Under the pieces are notes generated by a model, which saw only the letters and a program-made list of their open reading frames with translations, was not told the origin of the DNA and ran no database searches. DNA of 64,000 bases from Pseudoneobacillus rhizosphaerae (GTDB taxonomy: Bacteria; Bacillota; Bacilli; Bacillales; Cytobacillaceae), in assembly GCF_917563885.1 (NCBI RefSeq), contig NZ_CAKJTG010000012.1, positions 1 to 64,000 of the forward strand, read 5' to 3'. Shown here in pieces: positions 37,896 through 45,928 of the stretch. Position 1 is the first letter of the stretch, and the number at the start of each line of letters is the position of its first letter. The position numbers and the translations under genes were made by a program.

Positions 37896-38390
37896 TTAAT
37901 GGTCTTTTAGTTTCAATTCCCAAGTTTCCCCTACTAGATCATGCCCAAAGCTATGATGAGGTTCTTCGGCAACTAGCTCAAATCCCTTTTTTTGATAGAT
38001 ATGGCGAGCTTCGAATAAGTTACTATTGGTCCACAAAACCAATTTCTTGTACCCTACCTTTTTGGCAAATTGAATACACTCTTCAACAAGTCGAGTCCCA
38101 AGACCAAGTCCACGTGCTTTTGGGTCCACTAAGAGCAATCGTAACTTTGCAACCTCTTCACTACCGTCCACAACGAAAATAGAACCGACAACTTCATCAT
38201 TCATTTCAGCGATCCAGCACCGTTCTCTATCAGGATTAAAGTTCTTTACAAAATCTGCTACAATTTGTGCGACAAGTGCTTCAAAATACTCATCCCAGCC
38301 ATACTCTTTATCATAAAGAGCTCCATGTTTATGAACAACCATTCCCATATCTCCAGGTTTGGGTTGACGAAGTATATATGTTTCATGCAT
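37896..38390 (-). CDS. GNAT-family N-acetyltransferase
   Basis: Single GNAT domain of 164 residues. The acetyl-CoA binding motif A is visible as LRLLLVDPKARGLGLGTRLVEECIQFAK (R/Q-x-x-G-x-G form RGLGLG near residue 95), followed by the LVLWTNSNLFEARHIYQKKGF motif B region. It resembles the MarR-associated or stand-alone GNATs of Bacillus; substrate unknown. Start ATG 38390 with GGGGGAA upstream. Convergent with the SRAP gene. Confidence 0.88.
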   Translation of the reverse strand: MHETYILRQPKPGDMGMVVHKHGALYDKEYGWDEYFEALVAQIVADFVKNFNPDRERCWIAEMNDEVVGSIFVVDGSEEVAKLRLLLVDPKARGLGLGTRLVEECIQFAKKVGYKKLVLWTNSNLFEARHIYQKKGFELVAEEPHHSFGHDLVGETWELKLKDH

Positions 38391-38482
38391 TTGATATTCC
38401 CCCTAAAGTATATATATATTCTGACTTACATTACAATTCTATTTTTTGTATCTACTTTCCTTTAAATTGAGAACGAAAAAAG

Positions 38483-38506
38483 GTCAACCAGAAATTTCTG
38501 GCTGAC
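38483..38506 (-). terminator. Terminator of the penicillin-binding protein gene
   Basis: A 24-base inverted repeat (GTCAACCAGAAA and near-complement, one G-U pair) followed by a T run on the minus strand, nine bases past the stop. Confidence 0.8.
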
Positions 38507-38514
38507 TCTTCATT

Positions 38515-40575
38515 CTATTCAACAGGAGCTTGCTCCTTCAATTCAAAATAAGCTTTAATAATATCCTGCCCAATTAATTTATTAATTGGATGTTTATCCG
38601 ATTTCACATAAGGAACAACAACTGAAAAAGCAACTTCTGGGTTATCAAATGGTGCATATCCTACTAAGGTTAAGTTAAAGGTAGGTTCATCCACATACAA
38701 TTTTTTCTTTTCTGAATCATAGTAAAAGGATTGGGCCGTACCCGTCTTACCGGCCAAATTATAATCAGAATATGGCTTGGAGCCAAAGTACGAGGTTGCT
38801 GTTCCGCCACTTTCTTGATAAACCTGTCTGAATCCTTCTTGTACTCTCTTAATATATTCATCCTTCATATCCACTTGATTTAATATTACGGGTTCGAAGG
38901 AATGTTGAATTTGGCCTAAATCACTTTCTAAATTTGGTTCCCTAATTTCCTTTACCATCTGTAGCTTCGCACGGTACCCATCATTAGCAATCGTAGAGAC
39001 ATATTGAGCTAGTTGCATTGGGGTGTACGTATCATACTGTCCAATCGTGAAATCCAGTAAGAAGTTAGGACTATTCGAACCAGGTAGCCCAGCCGCTTCG
39101 CTTGGCAAGTCTATTCCTGTTCTAACACCTAAGCCGAACTGATTAAAGTAATATCGGTAGGTGTCAAAAGCATCGTAATTAAGAGGTATTTTCATCATAT
39201 GATAGTATTCAGACCCTAAAGAACGTATCGCTGTTTTAAACATATAAACGTTAGATGAACGTCTAAGCGCTTCTAAATCATTAATTCGACCCATTGTACG
39301 CCAAGACTTTTTTATCGGTGTACTAGCCAATTGAATCGGTTCATCCACTAAATAGGTGTTAGGTTGGATAACTCCTGTTTGGTAGCCTGTTAAAATGGTA
39401 GCTCCTTTTACAACAGATCCCATTTCGTAAGAGGATGTAAAGGTACCTAATGCATAATCATCCACTTCATATTTACCATTCTTAAACGTTAATTTTTTTC
39501 CGGACATGGATAGAACTTCTCCTGTTTTAGGATTGGTCATTACAACAAAAGCTCTATCTAAAAACGGTCCGCCTCCGTTTTGTTTACCCGATACTAATTG
39601 TTTTTCAAGGATTTCTTCTACCTTTTTTTGTAATTCTAGGTCAATGGTCAGAACTAAATCTTTTCCTCTTTTACCTTCTGAAATCATTTTTGATTGTTCA
39701 ATTTTACCTGATTGACCGACTTCATATTCCGTTTTTGCCTTTTGACCACTTAATACATCTTCATATTGGAGTTCAATTTGACTTTTGCCTACTCGATCAT
39801 TACGGCTATAGTCTCTTGATAAATAATAATCTAATAAATTTGCTGGTAAGCCTTCTTCGTCGGTACTGATATTCCCTAAAATAGAACGAAATGTATCACC
39901 ATTTGGATACATTCTTTTCCAATCAGTAAATACATCTACTCCTGGAAGACTTTCTAAATTCTCACTAACTCGTGCTATTTCGTCTACTTTTACATCATCA
40001 TTTTTTACAATCTGAGGTGTTAAGGCATACCCCTTTGCCATTTCTCTAAAAATAGACGCTACTTGCTTCTCCTTCATTGAGATTTTCGAAAGATCGGCCG
40101 TACTAATTCTTTCTAGCTGTAGTTTATATAGATCTTTGCTTTCAAGCTTTTTATTAGATAGCTCAGCCTTTGTTAATTTAGCAACTGCCTCTTCTGGTCT
40201 AGTCAAAATCCAATAATCCTTTAGATCTCTTTCTGTCAGTTTATCTGTTTTAACTACTATCAATTGAGATAGTTTTTTCGCCACTTCTAAAATTTCATCT
40301 TGTTTTGTGTCCTTAGCCTTTGTATAGGAAATGGCATTTTTCCCATCATTATCAACGACGATTCGACCATTTCGATCATATATTTTTCCTCTTGGCACTG
40401 GTTCTCGAACAATATGATTCTCGGTTCTACTAATTTCTTTTCTAAAATCTTCACCTTTTACGATTTGTAAGGTACCTAATTTAATTACTAGAATACTAAA
40501 ACAAATAAAGACAATCAAAAATAGTATATTTAAACGAAAAGGTAATGTTTTCTTAGTATTTTTTTGAGTTTCCAA
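38515..40575 (-). CDS. pbpA: Class B penicillin-binding protein, PBP2A/PbpH type
   Basis: Peptidoglycan transpeptidase of rod-shaped growth, about 686 residues. One N-terminal membrane helix (LNILFLIVFICFSILVIKLG), the dimerisation domain starting PRGKIYDRNGRIVV, and a transpeptidase domain with SVVK (active serine, near residue 385), SSN near 440 and KTGTA near 605. The internal KDYWILTRPEEA and LPGVDVFTDW blocks match B. subtilis PbpA closely; PbpH is the alternative. The TTG at 40575 has AGGTG at good spacing, and an in-frame GTG at 40584 overlaps that site. Confidence 0.92.
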   Translation of the reverse strand: METQKNTKKTLPFRLNILFLIVFICFSILVIKLGTLQIVKGEDFRKEISRTENHIVREPVPRGKIYDRNGRIVVDNDGKNAISYTKAKDTKQDEILEVAKKLSQLIVVKTDKLTERDLKDYWILTRPEEAVAKLTKAELSNKKLESKDLYKLQLERISTADLSKISMKEKQVASIFREMAKGYALTPQIVKNDDVKVDEIARVSENLESLPGVDVFTDWKRMYPNGDTFRSILGNISTDEEGLPANLLDYYLSRDYSRNDRVGKSQIELQYEDVLSGQKAKTEYEVGQSGKIEQSKMISEGKRGKDLVLTIDLELQKKVEEILEKQLVSGKQNGGGPFLDRAFVVMTNPKTGEVLSMSGKKLTFKNGKYEVDDYALGTFTSSYEMGSVVKGATILTGYQTGVIQPNTYLVDEPIQLASTPIKKSWRTMGRINDLEALRRSSNVYMFKTAIRSLGSEYYHMMKIPLNYDAFDTYRYYFNQFGLGVRTGIDLPSEAAGLPGSNSPNFLLDFTIGQYDTYTPMQLAQYVSTIANDGYRAKLQMVKEIREPNLESDLGQIQHSFEPVILNQVDMKDEYIKRVQEGFRQVYQESGGTATSYFGSKPYSDYNLAGKTGTAQSFYYDSEKKKLYVDEPTFNLTLVGYAPFDNPEVAFSVVVPYVKSDKHPINKLIGQDIIKAYFELKEQAPVE

Positions 40576-40664
40576 TATGTTCACCTAATTTCTTTAAATC
40601 TAATTCAATCACATAGTCCTAATTTTAACATGAATCTAACAAACTTACATCCTATAAAAAACCA

Positions 40665-40694
40665 AGAGCCTTACCCATTTGTTGGTAAGACTCT
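40665..40694 (-). terminator. Terminator of the nitroreductase gene
   Basis: AGAGTCTTACC pairs with GGTAAGGCTCT (one G-U) and is followed by a T run on the minus strand. Confidence 0.8.
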
Positions 40695-40704
40695 TCATTT
40701 AGGA

Positions 40705-41190
40705 CTAATCTAAATGTGTAATTTTGTTATCAATCTTAGTGCGGTTTTTTACTAAAGGTATTTCTTCTGGATAACCTACTCCAAATATCCCAACTACCTC
40801 ATAATCATCTGCAACATGTAACATTTTCCTAACGGATTGCGCAACACCGATAGATGACCATGAAGTTCCTACTCCATTTGACCAGGCTAAAAGCATAAAG
40901 TTCTGGATAAAGCACGATACTGCTACCATGTTTTCATTTTTTTCGATTTCTGTTGATCCATGTTTTGAAAGTATAGCTATCGCAATGGGTGCTTGACCAA
41001 AATTTGTCTTATGATTAAGTTTAGCTCTCGTATCTGGCCCTAAAAATAAAACTTCCCACGGCTCGGTCATTCGATGATTTGGAGCCCACGTTGCTACTTG
41101 TAACCAAGATTTTAACAAGTCTAAATCAACAGGATCCTGTTTGAATTTTTTTATGATACGACGATTTTCTATTATTTCTTTAATTTCCAT
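40705..41190 (-). CDS. Small nitroreductase-family flavoprotein
   Basis: FMN-dependent NAD(P)H oxidoreductase fold of 161 residues. The opening IIENRRIIKKF carries the conserved arginines that hold FMN phosphate, then WAPNHRMTEPWEVLFL and VGIFGVGYPEE near the C-terminus, as in the YdjA-type branch. It is shorter than most relatives (about 185-210 residues), lacking part of the central insertion. ATG 41190 has CGGAGGG upstream and overlaps the end of the preceding acetyltransferase gene by 19 bases. Confidence 0.85.
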   Translation of the reverse strand: MEIKEIIENRRIIKKFKQDPVDLDLLKSWLQVATWAPNHRMTEPWEVLFLGPDTRAKLNHKTNFGQAPIAIAILSKHGSTEIEKNENMVAVSCFIQNFMLLAWSNGVGTSWSSIGVAQSVRKMLHVADDYEVVGIFGVGYPEEIPLVKNRTKIDNKITHLD

Positions 41191-41879
41191 CTACTATCCC
41201 TCCGATTTATTCCTATTTCATTTAAACAACGAATAAGAAGTTCTTTATCAATGTTATTTACTATGTAATATTTCTCATAATAGATAGTATGAATTATGTT
41301 CCTTACCTCTTCCTTATTTAGATAATCCTTTTCCTTTACCTTCATAAAGAGATTGAGGGGTATACTTTTATCATCATTATGTAAGGGAGGTTGAACATAT
41401 TCCATTTCAAGGTATTGCTTATAGCCATTTTTTCGAAAAAATCCATTTCTCTTTAAACACTCTTCTCTATCTATTACTGTCTCTGCCCAGTTTGGTGATT
41501 CGGTTTCCAAAATCATTGCTCTTAACGACGAATTCCCTGCTAAAACTGCATCTTTATTTAATATTTCCTCTATTTTCAATAACGTCTTTGTTCCAATACC
41601 ATTAGTACGGAATAGTGGATTGGTTGCAATATAAACAACAAACCCTGTGTTTACATCTGCTAAATAATGTCCAGTCGCGAATGATACAAGTGCTTTCCCA
41701 CTTAATCCAACTAATAATCGGAAGTTATTCGGATAAGCCTTCGTCGCATACTTAAGACTTTGTAAGAAAATATCATGTGGTTCCCTCACTTCAAGTGGAA
41801 AGGATTGATCATATAGCTCAAAGACCTGGTCTAAATAAAATAAGTTATCGTTCGAAATTTCTTTCCAGCTGATTTCCAC
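41172..41879 (-). CDS. GNAT-family N-acetyltransferase with C-terminal extension
   Basis: About 235 residues. An N-terminal GNAT domain shows VVYIATNPLFRTNGIGTKTLLKIEE (acetyl-CoA loop RTNGIG near residue 92) and FFRKNGYKQYLEM. Some 70 additional residues, charged and mostly helical, follow. The GTG at 41879 lies eight bases after GAGG and is preferred; the ATG at 41885 and upstream codons lack spacing. Overlaps the downstream nitroreductase gene, so both are likely co-translated. Substrate unknown. Confidence 0.8.
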   Translation of the reverse strand: MEISWKEISNDNLFYLDQVFELYDQSFPLEVREPHDIFLQSLKYATKAYPNNFRLLVGLSGKALVSFATGHYLADVNTGFVVYIATNPLFRTNGIGTKTLLKIEEILNKDAVLAGNSSLRAMILETESPNWAETVIDREECLKRNGFFRKNGYKQYLEMEYVQPPLHNDDKSIPLNLFMKVKEKDYLNKEEVRNIIHTIYYEKYYIVNNIDKELLIRCLNEIGINRRDSRWKLKK

Positions 41880-42007
41880 TTCCATCACCTCGTCTATAGA
41901 ATTTATGCAAATTGTAGCATGATTCGTTGAAAAAGTTGCATTCAACCTAATCTACTGGCAAACTAATAAGAAGTACTTCAAAGAAAAAATACGAGAAGGT
42001 GACTAAT

Positions 42008-42415
42008 ATGATTGAAATCAAAACTTCAACACTTAGCGATGGAGAGTTTAATAGAGGAGTTTTTGCGAAAAGAGATATAGCTAAAGGGGAATTAATACAC
42101 GAAGCACCCGTTATTTCATATCCAAATGCTGAGCATGTTCATATAGAAAAAACATTACTTGCTGATTATGCGTTTGAATATGGAATTAACCATACGGCGC
42201 TCCTTTTAGGATATGGTATGCTGTTTAACCATTCCTACACGCCAAATGCAACGTATGATATTAATTTCGATAACCACACTTTTGACTTTTATGCTTATAA
42301 GGATATTAAAGCTGGTGAAGAGATTCTAATTAACTATAATGGAGATGTCGATGACGAAGAACCATTGTGGTTTAATATGGAAAAAGAGGAATCTAAGAAG
42401 GATGAATCGAAATAA
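42008..42415 (+). CDS. SET-domain protein
   Basis: A compact SET domain of about 135 residues. The fold signatures are in order: RGVFAKRDIAKGELIHEAPV near residue 17, the pseudoknot motif GMLFNHSYTPNATY near 70 (NHS-x-x-PN) and GEEILINYNGD near 103 with the catalytic tyrosine. SET domains are protein-lysine methyltransferases in eukaryotes; bacterial stand-alone copies have unknown targets. No pre-SET or post-SET cysteines. ATG 42008 has AAGGTG at good spacing. The next gene in the same direction lies about 50 bases downstream. Confidence 0.88.
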   Translation: MIEIKTSTLSDGEFNRGVFAKRDIAKGELIHEAPVISYPNAEHVHIEKTLLADYAFEYGINHTALLLGYGMLFNHSYTPNATYDINFDNHTFDFYAYKDIKAGEEILINYNGDVDDEEPLWFNMEKEESKKDESK

Positions 42416-42463
42416 TTTAGAGTTTATTTTGACTATAAATTGGACAAGAAAGGATGTGGAATC

Positions 42464-43285
42464 ATGGCAGTCCTATTGCCTCATATAGAAGATTCCCATT
42501 TAACCACCTATCTTCCCCCTAAAGGTGAATTTGAACGATTTCAGGATCAAGCTCATTACGCTGAAAAAGTAAAAGAATGGGGACTTAGTGCAAAAAAAGA
42601 GTTCTGGTACAAGGAAAGAACCCATCAACGTCTCGTTAAAATTGTAGGATATGAAATTTTTGGAGTTAAATCTGAGTACAATACATTAGTGATTGAATTT
42701 CAGGACGGGAATCTAACTTGCATACACCCAGCCTATTTGAAGGAAATGCAATCATCCGGTTTTGGTAAAGAGCTCAAAGCGCCAGCTGGGGGCGACGTGG
42801 CCAAAGAAGTGGCAGTTGAAAACGCTGATACCACAGGAGCCACAGCAAATATAGAGCTTATTTCTGAGGATACATTCGAGGTTCAAGACATCCCTGCTCC
42901 AAAAGAAACAAAAGCAAAAACACCAAAGCCCAAAAAAGAGAAACCAGCAAAACTAGTTCTTCCTGAAGATAAAGTTCATTTTTCAGGAAGTGTCAAACAA
43001 CTTGCACTTAGCTGGAATCATTTTAATGAAGAAAACGATGAAGTAATTGTGCTCGAAAACGTTAAAATTGAGCAAGATGACCCTGTCGAGATTGGATTAG
43101 CATGGTGTGCACATAGTAAAACACTGAAGAAATTTGAACTCTCACCTGGTGATCAGCTCGAATTCGACGGAAAAATCGTGAAAAAAAGTCTTCCTAAGGG
43201 TAAGGAAGTTGAGGATGAGGCATTCCTTTTAGAGGTATCTGTTCCTTATAAAATAAATAATCCTTCGAAATTGGTGAAGAAATAA
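42464..43285 (+). CDS. Conserved-looking protein of unknown function
   Basis: Two parts joined by a Lys/Pro-rich linker (about residues 125-165, APKETKAKTPKPKKEKPAK). The N-terminal part (1-90) has a basic WYKERTHQRLVKIVGYEIFG segment and ends in HPAYLKEMQS. The C-terminal part (165-270) is predicted to be mostly strands, with GSVKQLALSWNHFNEEND, VIVLENVKIEQ and GDQLEFDGKIVKK, reminiscent of a beta-barrel but not identified. The ATG at 42464 has AAAGGATG upstream and is preferred over 42440. Terminator follows directly. Confidence 0.8.
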   Translation: MAVLLPHIEDSHLTTYLPPKGEFERFQDQAHYAEKVKEWGLSAKKEFWYKERTHQRLVKIVGYEIFGVKSEYNTLVIEFQDGNLTCIHPAYLKEMQSSGFGKELKAPAGGDVAKEVAVENADTTGATANIELISEDTFEVQDIPAPKETKAKTPKPKKEKPAKLVLPEDKVHFSGSVKQLALSWNHFNEENDEVIVLENVKIEQDDPVEIGLAWCAHSKTLKKFELSPGDQLEFDGKIVKKSLPKGKEVEDEAFLLEVSVPYKINNPSKLVKK

Positions 43286-43290
43286 AATAA

Positions 43291-43320
43291 AAAACTACTC
43301 CATCGCTTTGGAGTAGTTTT
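43291..43320. terminator. Bidirectional terminator
   Basis: A 12-bp perfect stem (AAAACTACTCCA) with a six-base loop and A/T runs on both sides, between the convergent unknown gene and the NUDIX gene. Confidence 0.9.
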
Positions 43321-43346
43321 TTATTTTCGATAATAGCTCAATAAAA

Positions 43347-43754
43347 TTAAAATTCAATTAAGAATGGGTGTAGTTTTTCATCTAAACAATACTCAATTCT
43401 TTGTCTGAAATTTTTCCAATTGACCATTTCCAAGGCTTTCTCGATCGGAAAAAAACCTACTTCCAAACTCTCTGGTGAAGTAGTTGGTATACCTCCGACA
43501 GGTCTAGCCAAAAACAGAGTGTTACAAATAGACGCACTAACATTTTGAAAAACTCCACAAAATTTAACTACTTCAATCTCTATTCCACTTTCTTCTAATG
43601 TTTCCCTGATTGCAGCGTCCTTCAATGACTCCCCTTCTTCGACCTGTCCACCAGGCATTTCCCAACCTCTCCGAGGACCTTTTATTAACAAAATTTCATT
43701 TTGATCATTAAGTACGATTGTTGCAGCAGAAACAATATGCTTTGGTGGTGACAT
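43347..43754 (-). CDS. NUDIX hydrolase
   Basis: Single NUDIX domain of 135 residues that hydrolyses nucleoside diphosphate derivatives. The Nudix box GGQVEEGESLKDAAIRETLEESGIEI at residues 36-61 is complete, including the REx2EE core. Start ATG with GAGGT upstream. Substrate cannot be read from the sequence. Confidence 0.93.
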   Translation of the reverse strand: MSPPKHIVSAATIVLNDQNEILLIKGPRRGWEMPGGQVEEGESLKDAAIRETLEESGIEIEVVKFCGVFQNVSASICNTLFLARPVGGIPTTSPESLEVGFFPIEKALEMVNWKNFRQRIEYCLDEKLHPFLIEF

Positions 43755-43904
43755 TTCAATACCTCACATTCAATTTTAGGATTCATAATTTTTTCGCTAC
43801 TGTTCTTTCATTCCCTTCTTTCAATAGCGTTTTATTTTGGAATTTCAACATCATTATTATCCTTTTACATAAATTAATTACCATTTTACCGTTAACTAAA
43901 ATAG

Positions 43905-44213
43905 CTATTGTTCTAATTTCCTTCCTTTCCTAGGTAACAGCATAAAAAGGAAACTAATTAAATAGATAAGACTCAAGACTCCAAACAAAGCAAAAATCGA
44001 AGGTGTACCGATTAAATATAAACTAATTGGAAATGACCATAGAAAAGCAATTAACATTAAGAATTTTCTTGATGTAAATGAAGCAACGATGGCTAAACAA
44101 GAAGGAAGAAATAACATAAGGAATGTAATTACCGCAAATTCATAAGTTGGCGTAGAATAAGGATTATAAAAAATTAATACTAACCATAAAGAAATACTGA
44201 AGATACCTGCCAT
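43905..44213 (-). CDS. Small membrane protein of unknown function
   Basis: About 102 residues with three to four hydrophobic segments and a basic C-terminus (LPRKGRKLEQ). The ATG at 44213 has only a weak upstream AGGA. The open frame continues about ten codons further to a non-standard ATT, giving a more usual positively charged N-terminus (IRKTGLFLGI), so the true start is uncertain. No relatives recognised. Confidence 0.6.
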   Translation of the reverse strand: MAGIFSISLWLVLIFYNPYSTPTYEFAVITFLMLFLPSCLAIVASFTSRKFLMLIAFLWSFPISLYLIGTPSIFALFGVLSLIYLISFLFMLLPRKGRKLEQ

Positions 44214-44349
44214 TATTCCTAAAAATAGTCCTGTTTTTCTAATTTACAACACCCCATTTATAACTTTTTTAGTTCACAAAAAAACCTCCCAATAAGAGGC
44301 AGCTGTTTTTTCTCACCTAACGAGCAAACTAACTACGAGGTGTTGCTAG

Positions 44350-44769
44350 ATGAAGAAAAAAATCATGATAATACTTTTTTCAATCGTTTTTTTATATAGC
44401 CCCTCCAATAACGCTCAAGGAATTAAAAATGTAGAGCTTTTTGATATCCAAAAGGATACGGTTACTCAAGTGGTACCTTCAAATACTTTTTTTCAAAAAG
44501 CAGCTAAGGATTATCTAAATGGAATTAACGGTATTTTTGTGAAAGTTAAACCAATCCCAAATCAAGGTTACATGATTAAAATACCATTAGAACCTTCCGT
44601 TCAAATTAATAATGAATGGATCACTGAATTGGTAGATGAAGTCATCATTATCTTTACCAAAGATGAGACACCTTATTTAATGGTATTTGATGATGAAAAT
44701 AATCCCCATTTCTTCCACTTTAAAGGTAATACAAATAAATTAGTCAAAACCTTCATTTTAACACACTAA
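44350..44769 (+). CDS. Secreted protein of unknown function
   Basis: About 139 residues with a signal peptide (MKKKIMIILFSIVFLYSPS, cleavage near residues 20-23) and a soluble domain containing NGINGIFVKVKPIPNQGYMIKIP. No cysteine after the signal, so probably secreted rather than lipidated. Start has GAGGTG upstream. The stop codon lies within the long palindrome at 44756. Function not recognised. Confidence 0.75.
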   Translation: MKKKIMIILFSIVFLYSPSNNAQGIKNVELFDIQKDTVTQVVPSNTFFQKAAKDYLNGINGIFVKVKPIPNQGYMIKIPLEPSVQINNEWITELVDEVIIIFTKDETPYLMVFDDENNPHFFHFKGNTNKLVKTFILTH

Positions 44770-44810
44770 AGCACTGAGGGACTGTCCCTCAGTGCTTTAG
44801 TGTGTTAAAA
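44756..44810. terminator. Perfect 27-bp palindrome, bidirectional terminator
   Basis: Left arm 44756-44782 and right arm 44784-44810 are exact reverse complements with a single central base. TTTT/AAAA ends would serve as U tracts in both directions. The arms include the stop codon of the rightward secreted-protein gene and that of a small leftward frame, so both would end inside the same structure. Confidence 0.85.
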
Positions 44811-44954
44811 TACTTTTAGTTTAAAAAACGTATTCCAGATGGCATAAAAGAAGATGCCTAATCCACCTAAAAATATTCGCAAACAGGCCCTGCTTAATAT
44901 TTCTTTATTTTGGATATATTTCCTTCTAATTTTAATTACCTTTAGGAAATTCAT
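44805..44954 (-). CDS. Candidate small membrane protein (49 residues)
   Basis: Frame opening MNFLKVIKIRRKYIQNKEI and ending FKLKVF, with one hydrophobic segment (FLGGLGIFFYAIW). GAGGA lies eight bases before the ATG, overlapping the end of the upstream acyltransferase-like gene, from whose stop it is separated by one base. Its stop lies in the palindrome. Basic N-terminus plus a single helix suggests a membrane-anchored peptide. No homologue recognised, and chance is possible. Confidence 0.45.
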   Translation of the reverse strand: MNFLKVIKIRRKYIQNKEILSRACLRIFLGGLGIFFYAIWNTFFKLKVF

Positions 44955-44955
44955 T

Positions 44956-45711
44956 CTACATGTCCTCATAAATTCTAATTGCTTCTAGTAAAAATTCCTT
45001 CCTAAAACCTGTCATTTTATTAATCCTTTCTACCCATTCCTCTACTTTCCCTAAAGGTGAATCATGAAAAATCCCATCAGTTGTACTTAAAAAACTTTGC
45101 CAATTATAAAACTCCCAGTGTGCTATTTCATTTTTATAAGGCTTTCTGACTTCTAAAAGTGGTTTTTCATTTACATGATTTTGGCAGTATTCTGCTGCCT
45201 CTAAAAAGATATCCCTATCAATTGGTTCAATTACGTATACTTGCTTAGAAATCTTCCCATTCGGTCGATGATAGATGACTTCAATTTCCTTCTCTACTGG
45301 AACAATCTGCACTTCTGCAGCTGGAAAAAAGCCTCTGCACTTTTCATTAGAATAGTCTTCACTTTCAACATCAATTAATATCGGATTCAACCACTGATCT
45401 CCCAAATCACATAAATAACGCTGGCCATTTTCATCAAGAGCCATAACCGCTACATGTGCATCTTCTGTTCCAATGTCATGACCGATTGGATACGCCTGAA
45501 TCCCATCCCGCTGAAATTCATCCAAAAGCCAGAGAGCCAAATCAAAACAATTACCACTAATGCCATATTGCATTCGGTGCTCCCTCATTTGAGAAACAGA
45601 CCGTTGTCGAAGATTATCCGCTCTATGGTAAAACCAAGCCTTTGTTAAAGTTTCCATTGGAAATTCATCAAACTTACGCCATGTAGTAAGGATTGATTGT
45701 GGAGCCTTCAT
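44956..45711 (-). CDS. Transglutaminase/arylamine-acetyltransferase-like protein
   Basis: About 251 residues. A cysteine in GNCFDLALWLLDEF (near residue 55), a histidine in DAHVAVM (near 87) and an aspartate in LCDLGDQW (near 103) occur in the order and spacing of the Cys-His-Asp triad of arylamine N-acetyltransferases and related papain-like enzymes. The rest is less similar to canonical NAT. Start ATG at 45711 after GGAGG. Acceptor unknown; it may also be a cysteine peptidase. Confidence 0.7.
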   Translation of the reverse strand: MKAPQSILTTWRKFDEFPMETLTKAWFYHRADNLRQRSVSQMREHRMQYGISGNCFDLALWLLDEFQRDGIQAYPIGHDIGTEDAHVAVMALDENGQRYLCDLGDQWLNPILIDVESEDYSNEKCRGFFPAAEVQIVPVEKEIEVIYHRPNGKISKQVYVIEPIDRDIFLEAAEYCQNHVNEKPLLEVRKPYKNEIAHWEFYNWQSFLSTTDGIFHDSPLGKVEEWVERINKMTGFRKEFLLEAIRIYEDM

Positions 45712-45858
45712 CCTTCCCCCTCCTTTATAAGTTCATATTGATTTTATCCTAACATCAATTTGAAAATATTTCTAATATTCTTTACAAGCCCAACATTTCC
45801 ATTTACCATAAATAATGGAATGAAAAACATTCCTAATCTAAAAAGGAGGAGATGCACG

Positions 45859-45912
45859 ATGAACACACCAAAAAATCAAATTACTTTTGACAAAAGGAAC
45901 GAAGTCACGTAG
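45859..45912 (+). CDS. Short upstream reading frame (17 codons) before the GNAT fusion
   Basis: ATG with a near-perfect ribosome binding site (AAAAGGAGGAGA) encodes MNTPKNQITFDKRNEVT and stops 16 bases before the start of the fusion gene. The next gene has its own GGAGGAG site. It could be a leader peptide that couples or regulates translation, or a remnant of a former start. The sequence has no run of rare or repeated codons typical of amino-acid attenuators. Confidence 0.5.
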   Translation: MNTPKNQITFDKRNEVT

Positions 45913-45928
45913 TTGGAGGAGAAAAATA

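Noticed and set aside
37687-38182. Two small rightward frames over the repeat array, one running into the acetyltransferase antisense
   Set aside because: They exist because the 52-53 bp repeat keeps phase; the second is antisense to a clear GNAT gene and neither has a ribosome binding site.
45859-45928. Frameshift joining the 17-codon frame to the GNAT fusion
   Set aside because: The fusion has a complete start with its own ribosome binding site and a normal GNAT N-terminus, so nothing appears missing.
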